DNA from: an uncultured Dysgonomonas sp.
GTDB lineage: Bacteria > Bacteroidota > Bacteroidia > Bacteroidales > Dysgonomonadaceae
Assembly: GCF_900079725.1 (NCBI RefSeq)
Contig: NZ_LT599032.1
Location: 3,964,054 to 4,028,053 of the forward strand
Direction: 5' to 3'
DNA length: 64,000 nt
A program made the translations under genes and the position numbers. Below the pieces are notes generated by a model. That model did not search any database. It worked only from the letters and a program-made list of their open reading frames with translations, and was not told the DNA's origin. Shown piece after piece: positions 1 through 9,306 of the stretch (its first letter is position 1; the number at the start of each line of letters is the position of its first letter).

Positions 1-442
1 CTTTGAAATCATTTGCGTCCAATTCGTCGGCATGGAGCAATGCCGCCGCTCCCAGATAAGTGCCGAAAGTACGTTCTCCGTCTTTGGAGATGAATGTAGA
101 TGCCACACCCGAAGCTTCATTCACTTCGGTCAGATGAGATGTTACACGATGCTTCATTAGGTCCTCCTTGTAATATGTACCATAGAAGTCGGTACCTATG
201 CGACCGAGAAACCCTGTTTCGACATTCAGGTTGGCAAGTCCTACGATTGTATTGGAAGCAGACCCGCCGGAAACAATACTTTTGTTAAGTTTATTAATTT
301 CTTCAGAAATTATTTCCAGCTTCGTTTCGTCGATAAGTTGCATACTTCCTTTTGGTAATTGGAGGAGTTCCAGTATCTTATCGTTTTCTATTACTGCAAG
401 AACATCTACAAGGGCGTTACCCATTCCTAATACTTTTGTCAT
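1..442 (-). CDS. PfkB-family sugar/adenosine kinase, N-terminal part (runs off the window)
   Basis: Minus-strand reading from an ATG at 440-442 gives a protein beginning MTKVLGMGNALVDVLAVI that stays open to base 1, so about 147 N-terminal residues are present and the C-terminal catalytic part lies outside. The start of the fold is typical of PfkB kinases: the first strand with GNALVD, then SGGSASNTIVGLANL (about residues 58-72, the substrate-binding Gly-Gly and Asn) and GFLGRIGTDFYG. This variant is the one found in adenosine kinase-like proteins, which phosphorylate a nucleoside or sugar with ATP in the cytoplasm. The exact substrate cannot be set from the N-terminus; other PfkB sugar kinases remain possible. 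It is transcribed away from the tRNA genes. Confidence 0.85.
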   Translation of the reverse strand, partial: MTKVLGMGNALVDVLAVIENDKILELLQLPKGSMQLIDETKLEIISEEINKLNKSIVSGGSASNTIVGLANLNVETGFLGRIGTDFYGTYYKEDLMKHRVTSHLTEVNEASGVASTFISKDGERTFGTYLGAAALLHADELDANDFK

Positions 443-468
443 TCTTCTTTAATTTTTTGTGTAAAGAT

Positions 469-500
469 ATTGCATAATTCAGAAATAAGGCCTATTTTTG
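469..500 (+). promoter_or_regulatory. Candidate promoter of the tRNA-Asn pair
   Basis: TATTTTTG at 493-500 matches the Bacteroidota -7 box TAnnTTTG. ATTG at 469-472 lies 20 nt upstream, where a TTTG -33 box is expected. Transcription would start near 507, some 17 nt before the first tRNA. Seen in sequence; promoter function is inferred. Confidence 0.4.
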
Positions 501-523
501 CGTCACTTTTGAGAGAAAAATAC

Positions 524-597
524 TCTTCCTTAGCTCAGTCGGTTAGAGCATCTGACTGTTAATCAGAGGGTCCTTGGTTCAAGTCCAAGAGGAAGAG
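524..597 (+). tRNA. tRNA-Asn (anticodon GTT), copy 1
   Basis: A 74-nt cloverleaf can be drawn by hand. The acceptor stem pairs TCTTCCT with AGGAAGA and the discriminator is G. The D arm is GCTC/GAGC, the anticodon arm TCTGA-CTGTTAA-TCAGA has anticodon GTT, and the T arm is CTTGG-TTCAAGT-CCAAG. CCA is not encoded. The copy at 633-706 is identical. Confidence 0.97.
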
Positions 598-632
598 CAA
601 ATCTGAAAGGATTCTTTCCCTCAAAAGTATAT

Positions 633-706
633 TCTTCCTTAGCTCAGTCGGTTAGAGCATCTGACTGTTAATCAGAGGGTCCTTGGTTCAAGTCCAAGAG
701 GAAGAG
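633..706 (+). tRNA. tRNA-Asn (anticodon GTT), copy 2
   Basis: Base-for-base identical to the tRNA 35 nt upstream, with the same GTT anticodon and stems. The two are probably one transcript that ends at the hairpin at 711-743. CCA is not encoded. Confidence 0.97.
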
Positions 707-710
707 CAAG

Positions 711-743
711 AAAAGAGTTACAAGAAATTGTAACTCTTTTTTT
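711..743 (+). terminator. Intrinsic terminator of the tRNA-Asn pair
   Basis: An 11-bp perfect stem (713-723 with 728-738, AAGAGTTACAA / TTGTAACTCTT) closes a GAAA tetraloop and runs into a T tract ending at 743. It begins 5 nt after the second tRNA, an ideal rho-independent terminator. Confidence 0.9.
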
Positions 744-794
744 GTGTTAATATACTCAGTCTGCTTCTTCATGCATATCTAAGGTTAACCAACA

Positions 795-820
795 AGGGTG
801 TGACTCTAAAATCACACCCT
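795..820 (-). terminator. Hairpin downstream of the histidine phosphatase gene
   Basis: AGGGTGTGA (795-803) pairs with TCACACCCT (812-820) around an 8-nt loop. It lies about 58 nt beyond the stop codon of the minus-strand phosphatase gene. There is no long T run, so it may be a 3' stabilising or weak termination structure. Confidence 0.5.
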
Positions 821-877
821 AATTATCAATATTAAAGTTAATCGATAGGCTTCGCAGCTTTTCTTTATGTTCTTTGA

Positions 878-2146
878 TTATTTCAACAGCGATTCATAAT
901 AGGCTTTTATGTCAGTCCAATTATAAAAGGGAGCCTTATCTGTTTTGATGGGCGGCACTAGTATTTCCTTTTCGTGAAGAAGGAATTTAACCAGAACATC
1001 ATCCGATTTAGGTTTGCGGTAGAATATGATCTGTATATTGCCCGCCATAGGTGCTACTTTAAAATCGCTCCATGCTTTATAATACTCATCAGGATTGGAT
1101 ACGCTGTTGTAACATCCATCCAGATGTAAAAGCATAGCTAGCGGGATGATGTTGCCGTCGTGGGCAAAGCGCAGGTCTGCCCCTTTTCCGTTAGTTGATA
1201 TAATATGGCTGGCATTTTCCAATATATCTTTCAGAAGAGGTTTGCAGTTTTCAAACATCAGACCGCCATTTATTGCCCCATTAGCATCATTGACATATAA
1301 TTTGTAATTCTTGCATTGCCAGAGATCAAAAAGTTCCTGTTTCTCAAATATATCGTAGAAAGACAGATCGGTTTCTATATTTTGCATTCCTCCTGCGATA
1401 TAAAAGAGTTGCCACATAGTCTCTTCCGGATTTATATTTTTGTTGATATAGTCCTTATCCGAAAAAAGAGAATTGATCAAACGAGCCGGTTTTACATGTT
1501 CCTGTTGGAATTTGCGGTGTTGTTCACGCCATGTATATTTTGCCGAACGGAATTCAATAGCCTCTTTGGTATGATGATTCAGAAAACTTTGCCACTTCAT
1601 ACCCGAATTGCGCCCGATCTGTATAGAAGGGTTCAATTCTTTCAGCCGCTCGCAAAAGGCATCCATACTAAGGACGCAACGAACGATGGTAGTTGCACAA
1701 GCCGTATATCTTCCATCTTTGGAAAAAACCTGAGGGTTGGCTATGTACATGCGTTCGGCGATGCCTCTGTGTTCGCGTATGCCCAAAGGTGAAAGATCGC
1801 CTCCTCTGAGTTCGGCTTCCTGCCATACTTGCTGTAAGCGGGCATAAACATCTTTACCCAGATCAGTTAATACATTATTGTTATAGGCATCTTCAAATCG
1901 ATCGAGCACATCCTTATAGTCGCTGTCGCTGATAAGATAGCGCGAACCATGACGTCCGAAATGGCTTATATAAAACGGTTCGTACCCTTTGGGTGGTGCT
2001 GTATAAGGTCTGATATCCTTCGCCGGATAAGCATAGTATACACCTGCGGTTTTCTCCGGAGTAGCAAACAGTTCTTCTTTCGATGTTTGGGAAAATGCAG
2101 AGATAAAGACTGCAAATGAGAGTAATAGTAGGTAAATTCGTTTCAT
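878..2146 (-). CDS. Secreted histidine acid phosphatase (MINPP/phytase-like)
   Basis: 422 residues with a clear Sec signal peptide (about residues 1-19, ending SAFSQ). The histidine-phosphatase signature RHGSR is at residues 65-69 and the second catalytic element HDG at 329-331. This branch of the family removes phosphate from inositol polyphosphates or sugar phosphates in the periplasm or outside the cell. The length is normal for the family. Multiple-inositol-polyphosphate phosphatases usually carry HAE where this protein has HD, so a general acid phosphatase/phytase is as likely as a strict MINPP. It follows SusC and SusD on the same strand (101 nt after susD), so the neighbouring uptake system probably handles a phosphorylated ligand. 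The family call is firm, the substrate is not. Confidence 0.85.
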   Translation of the reverse strand: MKRIYLLLLSFAVFISAFSQTSKEELFATPEKTAGVYYAYPAKDIRPYTAPPKGYEPFYISHFGRHGSRYLISDSDYKDVLDRFEDAYNNNVLTDLGKDVYARLQQVWQEAELRGGDLSPLGIREHRGIAERMYIANPQVFSKDGRYTACATTIVRCVLSMDAFCERLKELNPSIQIGRNSGMKWQSFLNHHTKEAIEFRSAKYTWREQHRKFQQEHVKPARLINSLFSDKDYINKNINPEETMWQLFYIAGGMQNIETDLSFYDIFEKQELFDLWQCKNYKLYVNDANGAINGGLMFENCKPLLKDILENASHIISTNGKGADLRFAHDGNIIPLAMLLHLDGCYNSVSNPDEYYKAWSDFKVAPMAGNIQIIFYRKPKSDDVLVKFLLHEKEILVPPIKTDKAPFYNWTDIKAYYESLLK

Positions 2147-2165
2147 TCTTTTTATGATTTTAGAT

Positions 2166-2230
2166 AAAAGGTTGTCAACTCTTGGTCAGGCTAAATTATA
2201 TCCTATTAAACGATAAGCTAACAACCTTTT
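2166..2230 (-). promoter_or_regulatory. Inverted repeat between SusD and phosphatase genes
   Basis: AAAAGGTTGT (2166-2175) and ACAACCTTTT (2221-2230) form a perfect 10-bp inverted repeat with a 45-nt loop, filling the susD-phosphatase gap. It could attenuate read-through or stabilise the upstream mRNA; function is inferred. Confidence 0.35.
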
Positions 2231-2247
2231 TCATCTCTTTATATACT

Positions 2248-3933
2248 TTATTTATAATCAGGATTCTGCGTCAGATAAGGATTGACGGTGAATTCTTCCT
2301 GAGGGATAGGGAATAACTTATACTTATCATCCACATCTTTTCCTACATAGTTTCCTGCTTTACCGTCGCTGCCTTTCCAGTCCCAGTTATGATCTTTTGT
2401 AAATTTATTGAAGCGGATCAAGTCTGTACGACGAATCAGTTCTGTGTATAATTCGCGTCCTCTCTCATCTAATATAAAGTCTAAATTTAGTTCAGCCTCT
2501 GTAATCCTGCCTGAAGCATCGTTTCCGTAACTCCCCGACATATATGCCCTGTCTCTGATCTCATTTACATAGCCAAGAGCTTCGCTTTTGCTCCCGCCGC
2601 CACCTCTTAATATAGCTTCTGCGGCCATCAGATAAGCATCGGCTGTCCTAAACATAGGATAGTCAATCGAAGAATAGACTGTTCCGCCCTCAACAAGTTC
2701 CGAACCGTCAGCTTTCACATTTCGCCATTTGATGCATGCATATCCGTTCGTAAATGTTCCTTGAAAATCTTTTCCATCCACCCAGGTTTCTTTTGTATGT
2801 CCTACACTAAAGAATTGAGCTCTTTTATCTTTTTTATTATTTCCCCAGATATCGTTTATGTCGAATGTCTGGTCACCGCTTTCAAACAGGTTTACTAATT
2901 GGGTGGTCACGCGTGCATTCCCCCATCCTCTGGTTCCGACCCCCGTTTTCAGATAGCTGTTTATATTTCCATTCATCAGAGCTTTCACATAGAAATTAGT
3001 TCCTGCACTGCTTTGTGCATAATCAGCATCCTGTACCAGATGCCAGATGATTTCGGAGCATGTATTATTATCGGCCAGAAAGATATGGCGATAGTCTGAT
3101 GCCAACGGGTACGCCTTGCTGTCTATCACCATTTTAGCGTATTTGTATGCTTTCTCATATTCTTTTTTGCCTACATACACTTCTGAGTTCAAATAGATAC
3201 GTGCGAGTAAAAACCATCCGGCTACCTGATCTATACGTCCGTATTGGTTTGTTTTCGATGTTTTTAGCAATGGTAATACAGTTTCTAATTCATTTACTGC
3301 GTAATCATAAATTTCAGTTCTGGTTTTTTGGTGAGGCAGGCTTCCCACTACCATTGTTTCTTCAATGAACGGTCCGGACCCGTACAGATCACATATCATA
3401 CTATAGCAATATGCCCTTATAAACCGGGCTTCAGCCACATAATACCGGTATTCGTCCTTCAGTTCGTCGTAAACGCCTCTTTCTTTCAGTTTATCCTCGG
3501 TACATTCACGTATAAATTCGTTACAGTAGTTTATAGTCATATATAACCGATAGTAAGGATACTTGATAATTGAGGTGGATGGATTCCAGTTTACATAGAG
3601 CAGATCCCGTGAGCCCTGACTGCTGCCTGCATGTAAGATAATTTCATCAGATACTGTCGTTTGCAGATAGAATAATGCACGCGTATATCCGCTATATCCC
3701 TCGTCGATACCACCTACATCTCCGTCACCGCCATCACCGCCTTTTTGTCCGGTCTGAATAAGCGATGCATAACATTTTGCTATTACTCCTTTGTATCCTG
3801 CCGCTGTTTCGTACACATCTTTTGCTACTAACTGGTTCTTATCCAGAGGCTGTGTGTCAAGGTCTCCCAGACAGGAAGAAAGCATGCTGCAACAGGCTAT
3901 CAGAATTGATATGATTAATATATTTGATTTCAT
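2248..3933 (-). CDS. SusD/RagB-family outer-membrane lipoprotein (PUL 1)
   Basis: 561 residues starting with a lipoprotein signal whose lipobox Cys is in LSSCLGD (about residue 21). It then shows the SusD layout: an N-terminal DTQPLDKNQL-type segment, TPR-like helices (for example YVAEARFIRAYCYSMICDLY near 165-184), and a C-terminal stretch with RTADAYLMAAEAILRGG and the family ending PIPQEEFTVNPYLTQNPDYK. SusD proteins sit on the cell surface as the lid of the SusC barrel and capture the ligand. It is directly downstream of its SusC partner (132-nt gap) and upstream of the phosphatase. The ligand is unknown; the phosphatase suggests a phosphorylated compound. Confidence 0.95.
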   Translation of the reverse strand: MKSNILIISILIACCSMLSSCLGDLDTQPLDKNQLVAKDVYETAAGYKGVIAKCYASLIQTGQKGGDGGDGDVGGIDEGYSGYTRALFYLQTTVSDEIILHAGSSQGSRDLLYVNWNPSTSIIKYPYYRLYMTINYCNEFIRECTEDKLKERGVYDELKDEYRYYVAEARFIRAYCYSMICDLYGSGPFIEETMVVGSLPHQKTRTEIYDYAVNELETVLPLLKTSKTNQYGRIDQVAGWFLLARIYLNSEVYVGKKEYEKAYKYAKMVIDSKAYPLASDYRHIFLADNNTCSEIIWHLVQDADYAQSSAGTNFYVKALMNGNINSYLKTGVGTRGWGNARVTTQLVNLFESGDQTFDINDIWGNNKKDKRAQFFSVGHTKETWVDGKDFQGTFTNGYACIKWRNVKADGSELVEGGTVYSSIDYPMFRTADAYLMAAEAILRGGGGSKSEALGYVNEIRDRAYMSGSYGNDASGRITEAELNLDFILDERGRELYTELIRRTDLIRFNKFTKDHNWDWKGSDGKAGNYVGKDVDDKYKLFPIPQEEFTVNPYLTQNPDYK

Positions 3934-4065
3934 ACTATGATTTTGTTTTTAATGGATGTATGGAAACTCGCATGACAAAATTATCCTGTACTTTTGGTGA
4001 ATCGTGATTGGCTCTGCCGATTTTGCAATTCATGCTCGTTTTCATACAATAATTTTGTTTTTATA

Positions 4066-7032
4066 TTAAAAGTTTAGGTTTAAACTGAAAGAATACATTC
4101 TCGGACGCTGGTATGAGTTGCGGTCTATACCCGAAAATATCTCAGGGTCGATGCCCGAATAGCCTGAAAAGAGAGCAACATTCTGTACATTAAATGCCAG
4201 TCGCAAAGAAGTTTTATCATTCCATAGTTTTGAGAAAGAATATCCCAGTGTGATATTGTCTATCTTGAAGAAATCTCCTTTTTCCAGAAAATAATCTGAG
4301 AATTTACGTGATTGTGTAAATCCTGTTTTCAGGGTTGAGCTCATAATGTTACCGGATGTATTGCCATCTGCACTATAGAGTTTGTCGAATGAATCTCTTG
4401 CTGACTGATAGTTGAAGACATAGTGTCCGAATCCTCCGTGTGCATTTGCTCCCAAATCCCAGTTTTTGTATGATATACGGGTTGATAGGCCGTAGAAATA
4501 TGGCATATGCGAGCTCTTACCAGTCATGTATTTATTTACGTCTGATTCGCTTGTTACGATATCCCCGTTCGGAGCCACATATTTTCCGTCCAGAGGGTTG
4601 CCGTTATCATCATATGCTTGTTTCAGTAAGAAATAAGTATAAGGAGTTTCTCCTACTTTATGTCTTTGTACATAGTCCCTGTCACCAATGCTACCTGCAT
4701 TTATTGAATTATCTTCACTGTCTATTGTATTCAGTTTTGTGATTTCCGACGCATTCCATGTAAAGTTTCCTCCTATCGACCATTCCCAATCACGGGTTTT
4801 GACCGGTATTGCCGATACTGCAAGTTCTATCCCTTTGTTTTTCATGTTTCCGATATTGGTATCTATTTTGTTTGTATAGTTACTGCCGGCCGGAACATCG
4901 ATGAAATTCAACAGATTCTTTGTACGGCGGGTGTAAATATCGATACTACCCGATATGCGGTTATTAAGGAAACCATAATCTATCCCCAGATTGTATGTCG
5001 TGGTCGTTTCCCATTTGATAAGGGGATCGTAGCCATTAGGTCTGTAAAGCGTTATCCATTCATTGCCGAACATATATCTGGAAGCATCGTATGACGTAGT
5101 ATAGGTGCCCAGGTGCTGGTAATACGAACCTATGTCTTGTTGCCCTGTTTGTCCGTAACTAAGTCGTAGTTTAAGGTCGGATAAAGCCTTGATATCTTTT
5201 AGGAAAGATTCTTCAGACAAACGGTATGCCAGTGCTGCAGAAGGGAAATATCCCCATCTGTTATTTTTCGCAAAGCGGGAAGAAGCATCGGCACGCAGAG
5301 TAGCTGTTAGAAGTATCTTTTGAGCATAGGAATAGTTAAGACGTCCATAAAAAGATAGTAGATATAATTCGGCTTCACCTGAAGTAGGGTCACCATATAC
5401 TTCGCCCTTCGAATCATAGGTTGTAGCAGCATTTCTATACCAGAAGCGTTGCCAGCCATAACCACCCATTGCGCTGATGCTATGATCCGTATGGAAGTCT
5501 TTTTTGTAATTTGCGTACAAGTCTATCAGGTAATTCCTGTTTTCATTTTTTGAAGTATATGACTTTCCTGACCCGTCCTGCATATGTGAAACATACATAG
5601 ATGGGGCATTATTGGGTATAGACTCGTCATAGTCATCTACACGGACATCATAACCAAGGTTTGCATGTAGAGTAAGATCTTCAAATCCATGTATTTTATA
5701 GTTTGCTGCCAGATTTCCTGTCGAACGTTTGTTTTTCTGTAATTTATCGGTCAGCATCAAATCCGCAACAGGGTTGCTGCCTGCTTTTGTAATCGGATTG
5801 CCATTCGCGTCCATCCACATGAAGTATCCCAGTCCGACATTGTTCGGGTAATTTGCATGTACAGGACGTGTAGGGTCAAATGAGGAAGCACTTCCTACTG
5901 TTCCGCTGGAAACAGGATTTTCATTTTCTATGCTGCCTTTAATGTTAATGTCGAGAGATAAGTGTTTGTTGAAAAATTGCGGGGCAAATCCTACCCCAAG
6001 ACTGAGCCGTTCATAATTATTTTCTTTGATAACCCCATTCTGATTATAATAACCGAACGATATACGATAAGGGATATCAGCGACGGCTCCTGTAGCCGAT
6101 AGATTATGGTCTGTACCGAAGGCTGTCCTGGATACTTCTTTCTGCCAATCTGTACTGACATCGCCAAGCATATAGCCATCAGGTACATTATTTGCATGTT
6201 CCTTGAATGCTTTTCTGTAAGTGTCGGCATCTAATACATCCAGATACTTTACTACCTGGCTGATAGTGAAACTTCCGCTATAATTCAGATTGACTTTTCC
6301 TTTTGTCTGGCTTCCTTTCTTTGTGGTAATAATAATCACTCCATTTGATGCCCGGGAACCATATATGGCAGTTGCGGAGGCATCTTTGAGTACTGTAAAC
6401 GACTCTATGTCGGCCGGATTGATAGAACTGATAGATGTACTCCGTACAGGTACTCCATCTATAACCAGTAACGGATCGTTCGAGGCTGATAACGAAGCTC
6501 CCATCCGTATGCGTATAGTACCTTCGTCGCCCGGTGCACCGGAACCCGGTGTAACGCTAACTCCTGCAATTTTACCTACTAACGCATCTTTGGCCGTTAA
6601 TACCTTTCCTTTGCTTAGTTCGTCCGGTTTGAATGTTGTCAGTGAACCTGTAACATCCCCTTTCTTTACTTGCCCATAGCCGATAACGACCACTTCATTG
6701 AGCATTTCCTGATTCTCGAGAAGGGTTATCGAAAAATTCTTTTGACCATTGACCGGAATTTCCTGGGCTTCGAAACCAATGAAGCTGACCGTTAAGATTG
6801 CATTCGATGGCACATTGAGCTTAAAATAACCGTCAACATCTGTAACTGTTCCGTTTGTGGTGCCCTTTACCAATATGCTTGCACCGATAACGGCTTCTCT
6901 CTGGTCATCGACCACCTTACCTTCTATAAGGATATTATTTGTTGTCTGTGCATAAATACTGGAATGAATCAGGATACTCAGGAGAAAGATGAATATCTCT
7001 TTCATCGGTTTTCTTTTAGATTTGCATTTCAT
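4066..7032 (-). CDS. SusC/RagA-family TonB-dependent outer-membrane transporter (PUL 1)
   Basis: 988 residues from the first ATG. A second in-frame ATG 27 nt downstream (7003-7005) gives a classic signal peptide, MKEIFIFLLSILIHSSIYAQ, and may be the true start. After the signal come a carboxypeptidase-regulatory-like domain (GKVVDDQREAVIGASILVKG, about 37-115), a plug domain (VVVIGYGQVKKGDVTG through DPLLVIDGVPV and ASATAIYGSRASNGVIII) and a long beta barrel ending SFSLNLNF. It imports the ligand held by SusD using TonB energy. On the minus strand, TAGCTTTG (7116-7123) resembles a -7 promoter box about 85 nt upstream. The regulator gene ends 232 nt upstream on the same strand. Confidence 0.95.
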   Translation of the reverse strand: MKCKSKRKPMKEIFIFLLSILIHSSIYAQTTNNILIEGKVVDDQREAVIGASILVKGTTNGTVTDVDGYFKLNVPSNAILTVSFIGFEAQEIPVNGQKNFSITLLENQEMLNEVVVIGYGQVKKGDVTGSLTTFKPDELSKGKVLTAKDALVGKIAGVSVTPGSGAPGDEGTIRIRMGASLSASNDPLLVIDGVPVRSTSISSINPADIESFTVLKDASATAIYGSRASNGVIIITTKKGSQTKGKVNLNYSGSFTISQVVKYLDVLDADTYRKAFKEHANNVPDGYMLGDVSTDWQKEVSRTAFGTDHNLSATGAVADIPYRISFGYYNQNGVIKENNYERLSLGVGFAPQFFNKHLSLDINIKGSIENENPVSSGTVGSASSFDPTRPVHANYPNNVGLGYFMWMDANGNPITKAGSNPVADLMLTDKLQKNKRSTGNLAANYKIHGFEDLTLHANLGYDVRVDDYDESIPNNAPSMYVSHMQDGSGKSYTSKNENRNYLIDLYANYKKDFHTDHSISAMGGYGWQRFWYRNAATTYDSKGEVYGDPTSGEAELYLLSFYGRLNYSYAQKILLTATLRADASSRFAKNNRWGYFPSAALAYRLSEESFLKDIKALSDLKLRLSYGQTGQQDIGSYYQHLGTYTTSYDASRYMFGNEWITLYRPNGYDPLIKWETTTTYNLGIDYGFLNNRISGSIDIYTRRTKNLLNFIDVPAGSNYTNKIDTNIGNMKNKGIELAVSAIPVKTRDWEWSIGGNFTWNASEITKLNTIDSEDNSINAGSIGDRDYVQRHKVGETPYTYFLLKQAYDDNGNPLDGKYVAPNGDIVTSESDVNKYMTGKSSHMPYFYGLSTRISYKNWDLGANAHGGFGHYVFNYQSARDSFDKLYSADGNTSGNIMSSTLKTGFTQSRKFSDYFLEKGDFFKIDNITLGYSFSKLWNDKTSLRLAFNVQNVALFSGYSGIDPEIFSGIDRNSYQRPRMYSFSLNLNF

Positions 7033-7264
7033 GGTTCTTTAATAATAGATTTAGTTAAACATCTCAACTAAAGTATCTGTATCGATAGTATTGTTTTTAG
7101 CTGAGTTTACAAAAACAAAGCTATTATCCTTCGATCCATATTTTATATGTAGGGAGATGTGTAGAGTAGATTTTTGTGAGTTTTAATTTGTTTTGTGTCA
7201 GTATTTTAGGTCTATTTCGCGAAAGGAAAAAAGTAGATAAAAATAGAGGATAAAGGAGATTGTA

Positions 7265-8884
7265 TTAGCCTATTTGTTGAATTAAATTAGCAAAATCGTC
7301 TTTTGATACAGCCAATTTATTATGTATTTTCAATTTGTAGTTATATACGGTTTGGGGTGAATAATGAAGGAAGCTTGCAATTTTGCTACTATCGTTAATG
7401 CCTAGTCTAATGAGAGCGAATACCCTGAGTTCGGGAGTCAGTATATCATCGCTTTTAGGGGTAATGCGCTCGTCCTCCTTCAATAGAGCATTGAATCCAT
7501 CAACAAAATTAGGATAGAGGTTTAAGAAGATTATATCAAAATTACTGAAAAACTCTTTCAATTCGTCTGATACTAAAGATGTTGAGCTGGTAGTCTTTAA
7601 TGCGTCATCTATTTTTCCTGTTTTTAATTTTCTGTTTACATTGATACGATAAGTTTCCATTTTGTCTATGTAACTGGAACACAGGTTGAAAACATAGCCA
7701 ATATATTCTTCTTTGACCAGGTTAGATTCGGAAAGTTTTTTGTTGAGACCGTTAAGTTCTGTATTCATTTGCTTTACCTCTTCATACATATCTTTTATAC
7801 GCTTTCGGGCTTGGGATAGCCTTGTTAGCTGTTTATATATGTATACCAGAGAAATGATAAGGACAACCGATAATATGGAAATAAGGACGAGATACTTCTT
7901 TAAGTTGCTTTTTTCCTGTGTTGCTTTCTTATCATATGCGGCTACTATGATTGGTAATGTTTCCGATATTTCTAATGTTCTGAAACGGGCTTTACTGAAA
8001 GTGGCATCTTCCATCGAACATTTAATGTATGAGTATGCCCTGTCCAGATCACCTTCCTTGTACAAGATTACGGCAAGTTTTCGCAACGAAATATAGCTTT
8101 TTACGGCCCTCCTAAGATCTGAAGTCGCTGAAATAATCAAATACTTTTTTTGCTGTTCGGTATTTCCTAATTTTTCATAGATGTCGGACAGTCCATAGGC
8201 CAAAGAACCCACGATTGATTCATTGTTTTTGTTCTCTTTATAACATTTTGTCATTAGCGATAAGGCTTCATCGTATCGTCCTAATTCGACCAGTTTGCCA
8301 TTTTCGACCAGAAGGTATCCTATCGAATTAGGATCGTTTACCTGCAGAAGGGAATCTTTGTATTGGCTAACTAAATGTCCATAATGACTTTTTTCATTTT
8401 GTGCTAATGAATTTTCGAATAATAAAGAATAGGTAGAATGGTAAAAATGATAGTAATAAGGCATCTGATCTTCATCCAGACCATTTCTATTTATTTTATC
8501 TGCAATATTAAAAGCCTCTTTATACATACCCATAATGCCGAGAATCTCCGCGATATTCATACTTGCCGTATACTGATACTGTATATTTCCGATGCTCTGG
8601 GCTATGTCATACTTCTTAGTCGCCATAAAAAGAGCCGAATCCATATTGTAGTTCCTGTACTCTCTGTAAAGGCGGTGATAGATTTTATGAGACTCTTCGG
8701 CGTCGGACGCCTGAGCCAGCTTTGCTTTAAGGCTGTCTATTCTCAATTCCTTTATCATATTGTATTGGGGCCGGTTTTTTATGGTCAGATCCAGTTCATA
8801 GAGAAGAGAATCCAACTGGCTTTTTGCTCCGGATACAGATAAAATGGAAAAGAAGAATAATAACATTAGAAAGAAATGTCTCAT
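7265..8884 (-). CDS. DUF6377-type membrane regulator with TPR region and C-terminal HTH
   Basis: 539 residues. An N-terminal signal segment (1-19) is followed by about 300 residues of TPR-like helices, a single transmembrane helix (LVLISILSVVLIISLVYIYK, about 327-346), a coiled coil (ARKRIKDMYEEVKQMNTELN) and a C-terminal region ending in a LuxR-like helix-turn-helix (PELRVFALIRLGINDSSKIA, then YSPQTVYNYKLKIHNKL). This layout is that of the Bacteroidota DUF6377 proteins, often beside SusC/SusD genes and thought to sense envelope signals and act on transcription. It is on the same strand just upstream of the PUL 1 susC, so it probably controls it. The ligand and mechanism are unknown. Confidence 0.8.
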   Translation of the reverse strand: MRHFFLMLLFFFSILSVSGAKSQLDSLLYELDLTIKNRPQYNMIKELRIDSLKAKLAQASDAEESHKIYHRLYREYRNYNMDSALFMATKKYDIAQSIGNIQYQYTASMNIAEILGIMGMYKEAFNIADKINRNGLDEDQMPYYYHFYHSTYSLLFENSLAQNEKSHYGHLVSQYKDSLLQVNDPNSIGYLLVENGKLVELGRYDEALSLMTKCYKENKNNESIVGSLAYGLSDIYEKLGNTEQQKKYLIISATSDLRRAVKSYISLRKLAVILYKEGDLDRAYSYIKCSMEDATFSKARFRTLEISETLPIIVAAYDKKATQEKSNLKKYLVLISILSVVLIISLVYIYKQLTRLSQARKRIKDMYEEVKQMNTELNGLNKKLSESNLVKEEYIGYVFNLCSSYIDKMETYRINVNRKLKTGKIDDALKTTSSTSLVSDELKEFFSNFDIIFLNLYPNFVDGFNALLKEDERITPKSDDILTPELRVFALIRLGINDSSKIASFLHYSPQTVYNYKLKIHNKLAVSKDDFANLIQQIG

Positions 8885-9306
8885 GCTGTATAATTTATAG
8901 TCGTTGAATGCAAATTCGTCTATTCCGGCTCTTCATCTACCGGAATGATAAAATCGGTGTGAGTAAATGCAAAGTGTAATTTTATACAAATAATTATTTA
9001 GATCTTAGTAACTCATAAAAATAGTATTTATTCATTTTACATCAGTAAAATATTTTCATAATTTTTTATGGAGTTCTATTCTTTAATAAATTGTGATATG
9101 TTTTTATGTTATGATTTAAATTGAAAGAGAGATGATGGCAAAAAAATACCTGTTTTATCAGTTTGCTATATTACTCTGTTTATTCAAAAGATGAACAAGG
9201 TGTTAATAAATAGCAAATAAATACATTCTATGTTTAGTCTGTATAACTTTTTGTAATTTAGTGGTACAAATCGTCGTCCCCGAATAACCTGATAATCTAA
9301 TAACAT
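8885..9306. other. A+T-rich divergent intergenic region
   Basis: 422 bp between the divergent DUF6377 regulator gene and the unrecognised gene at 9307. Very A+T-rich, no convincing ORF, repeat or hairpin. It must hold promoters for both directions, but I find no full TTTG/TAnnTTTG pair. Confidence 0.6.
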
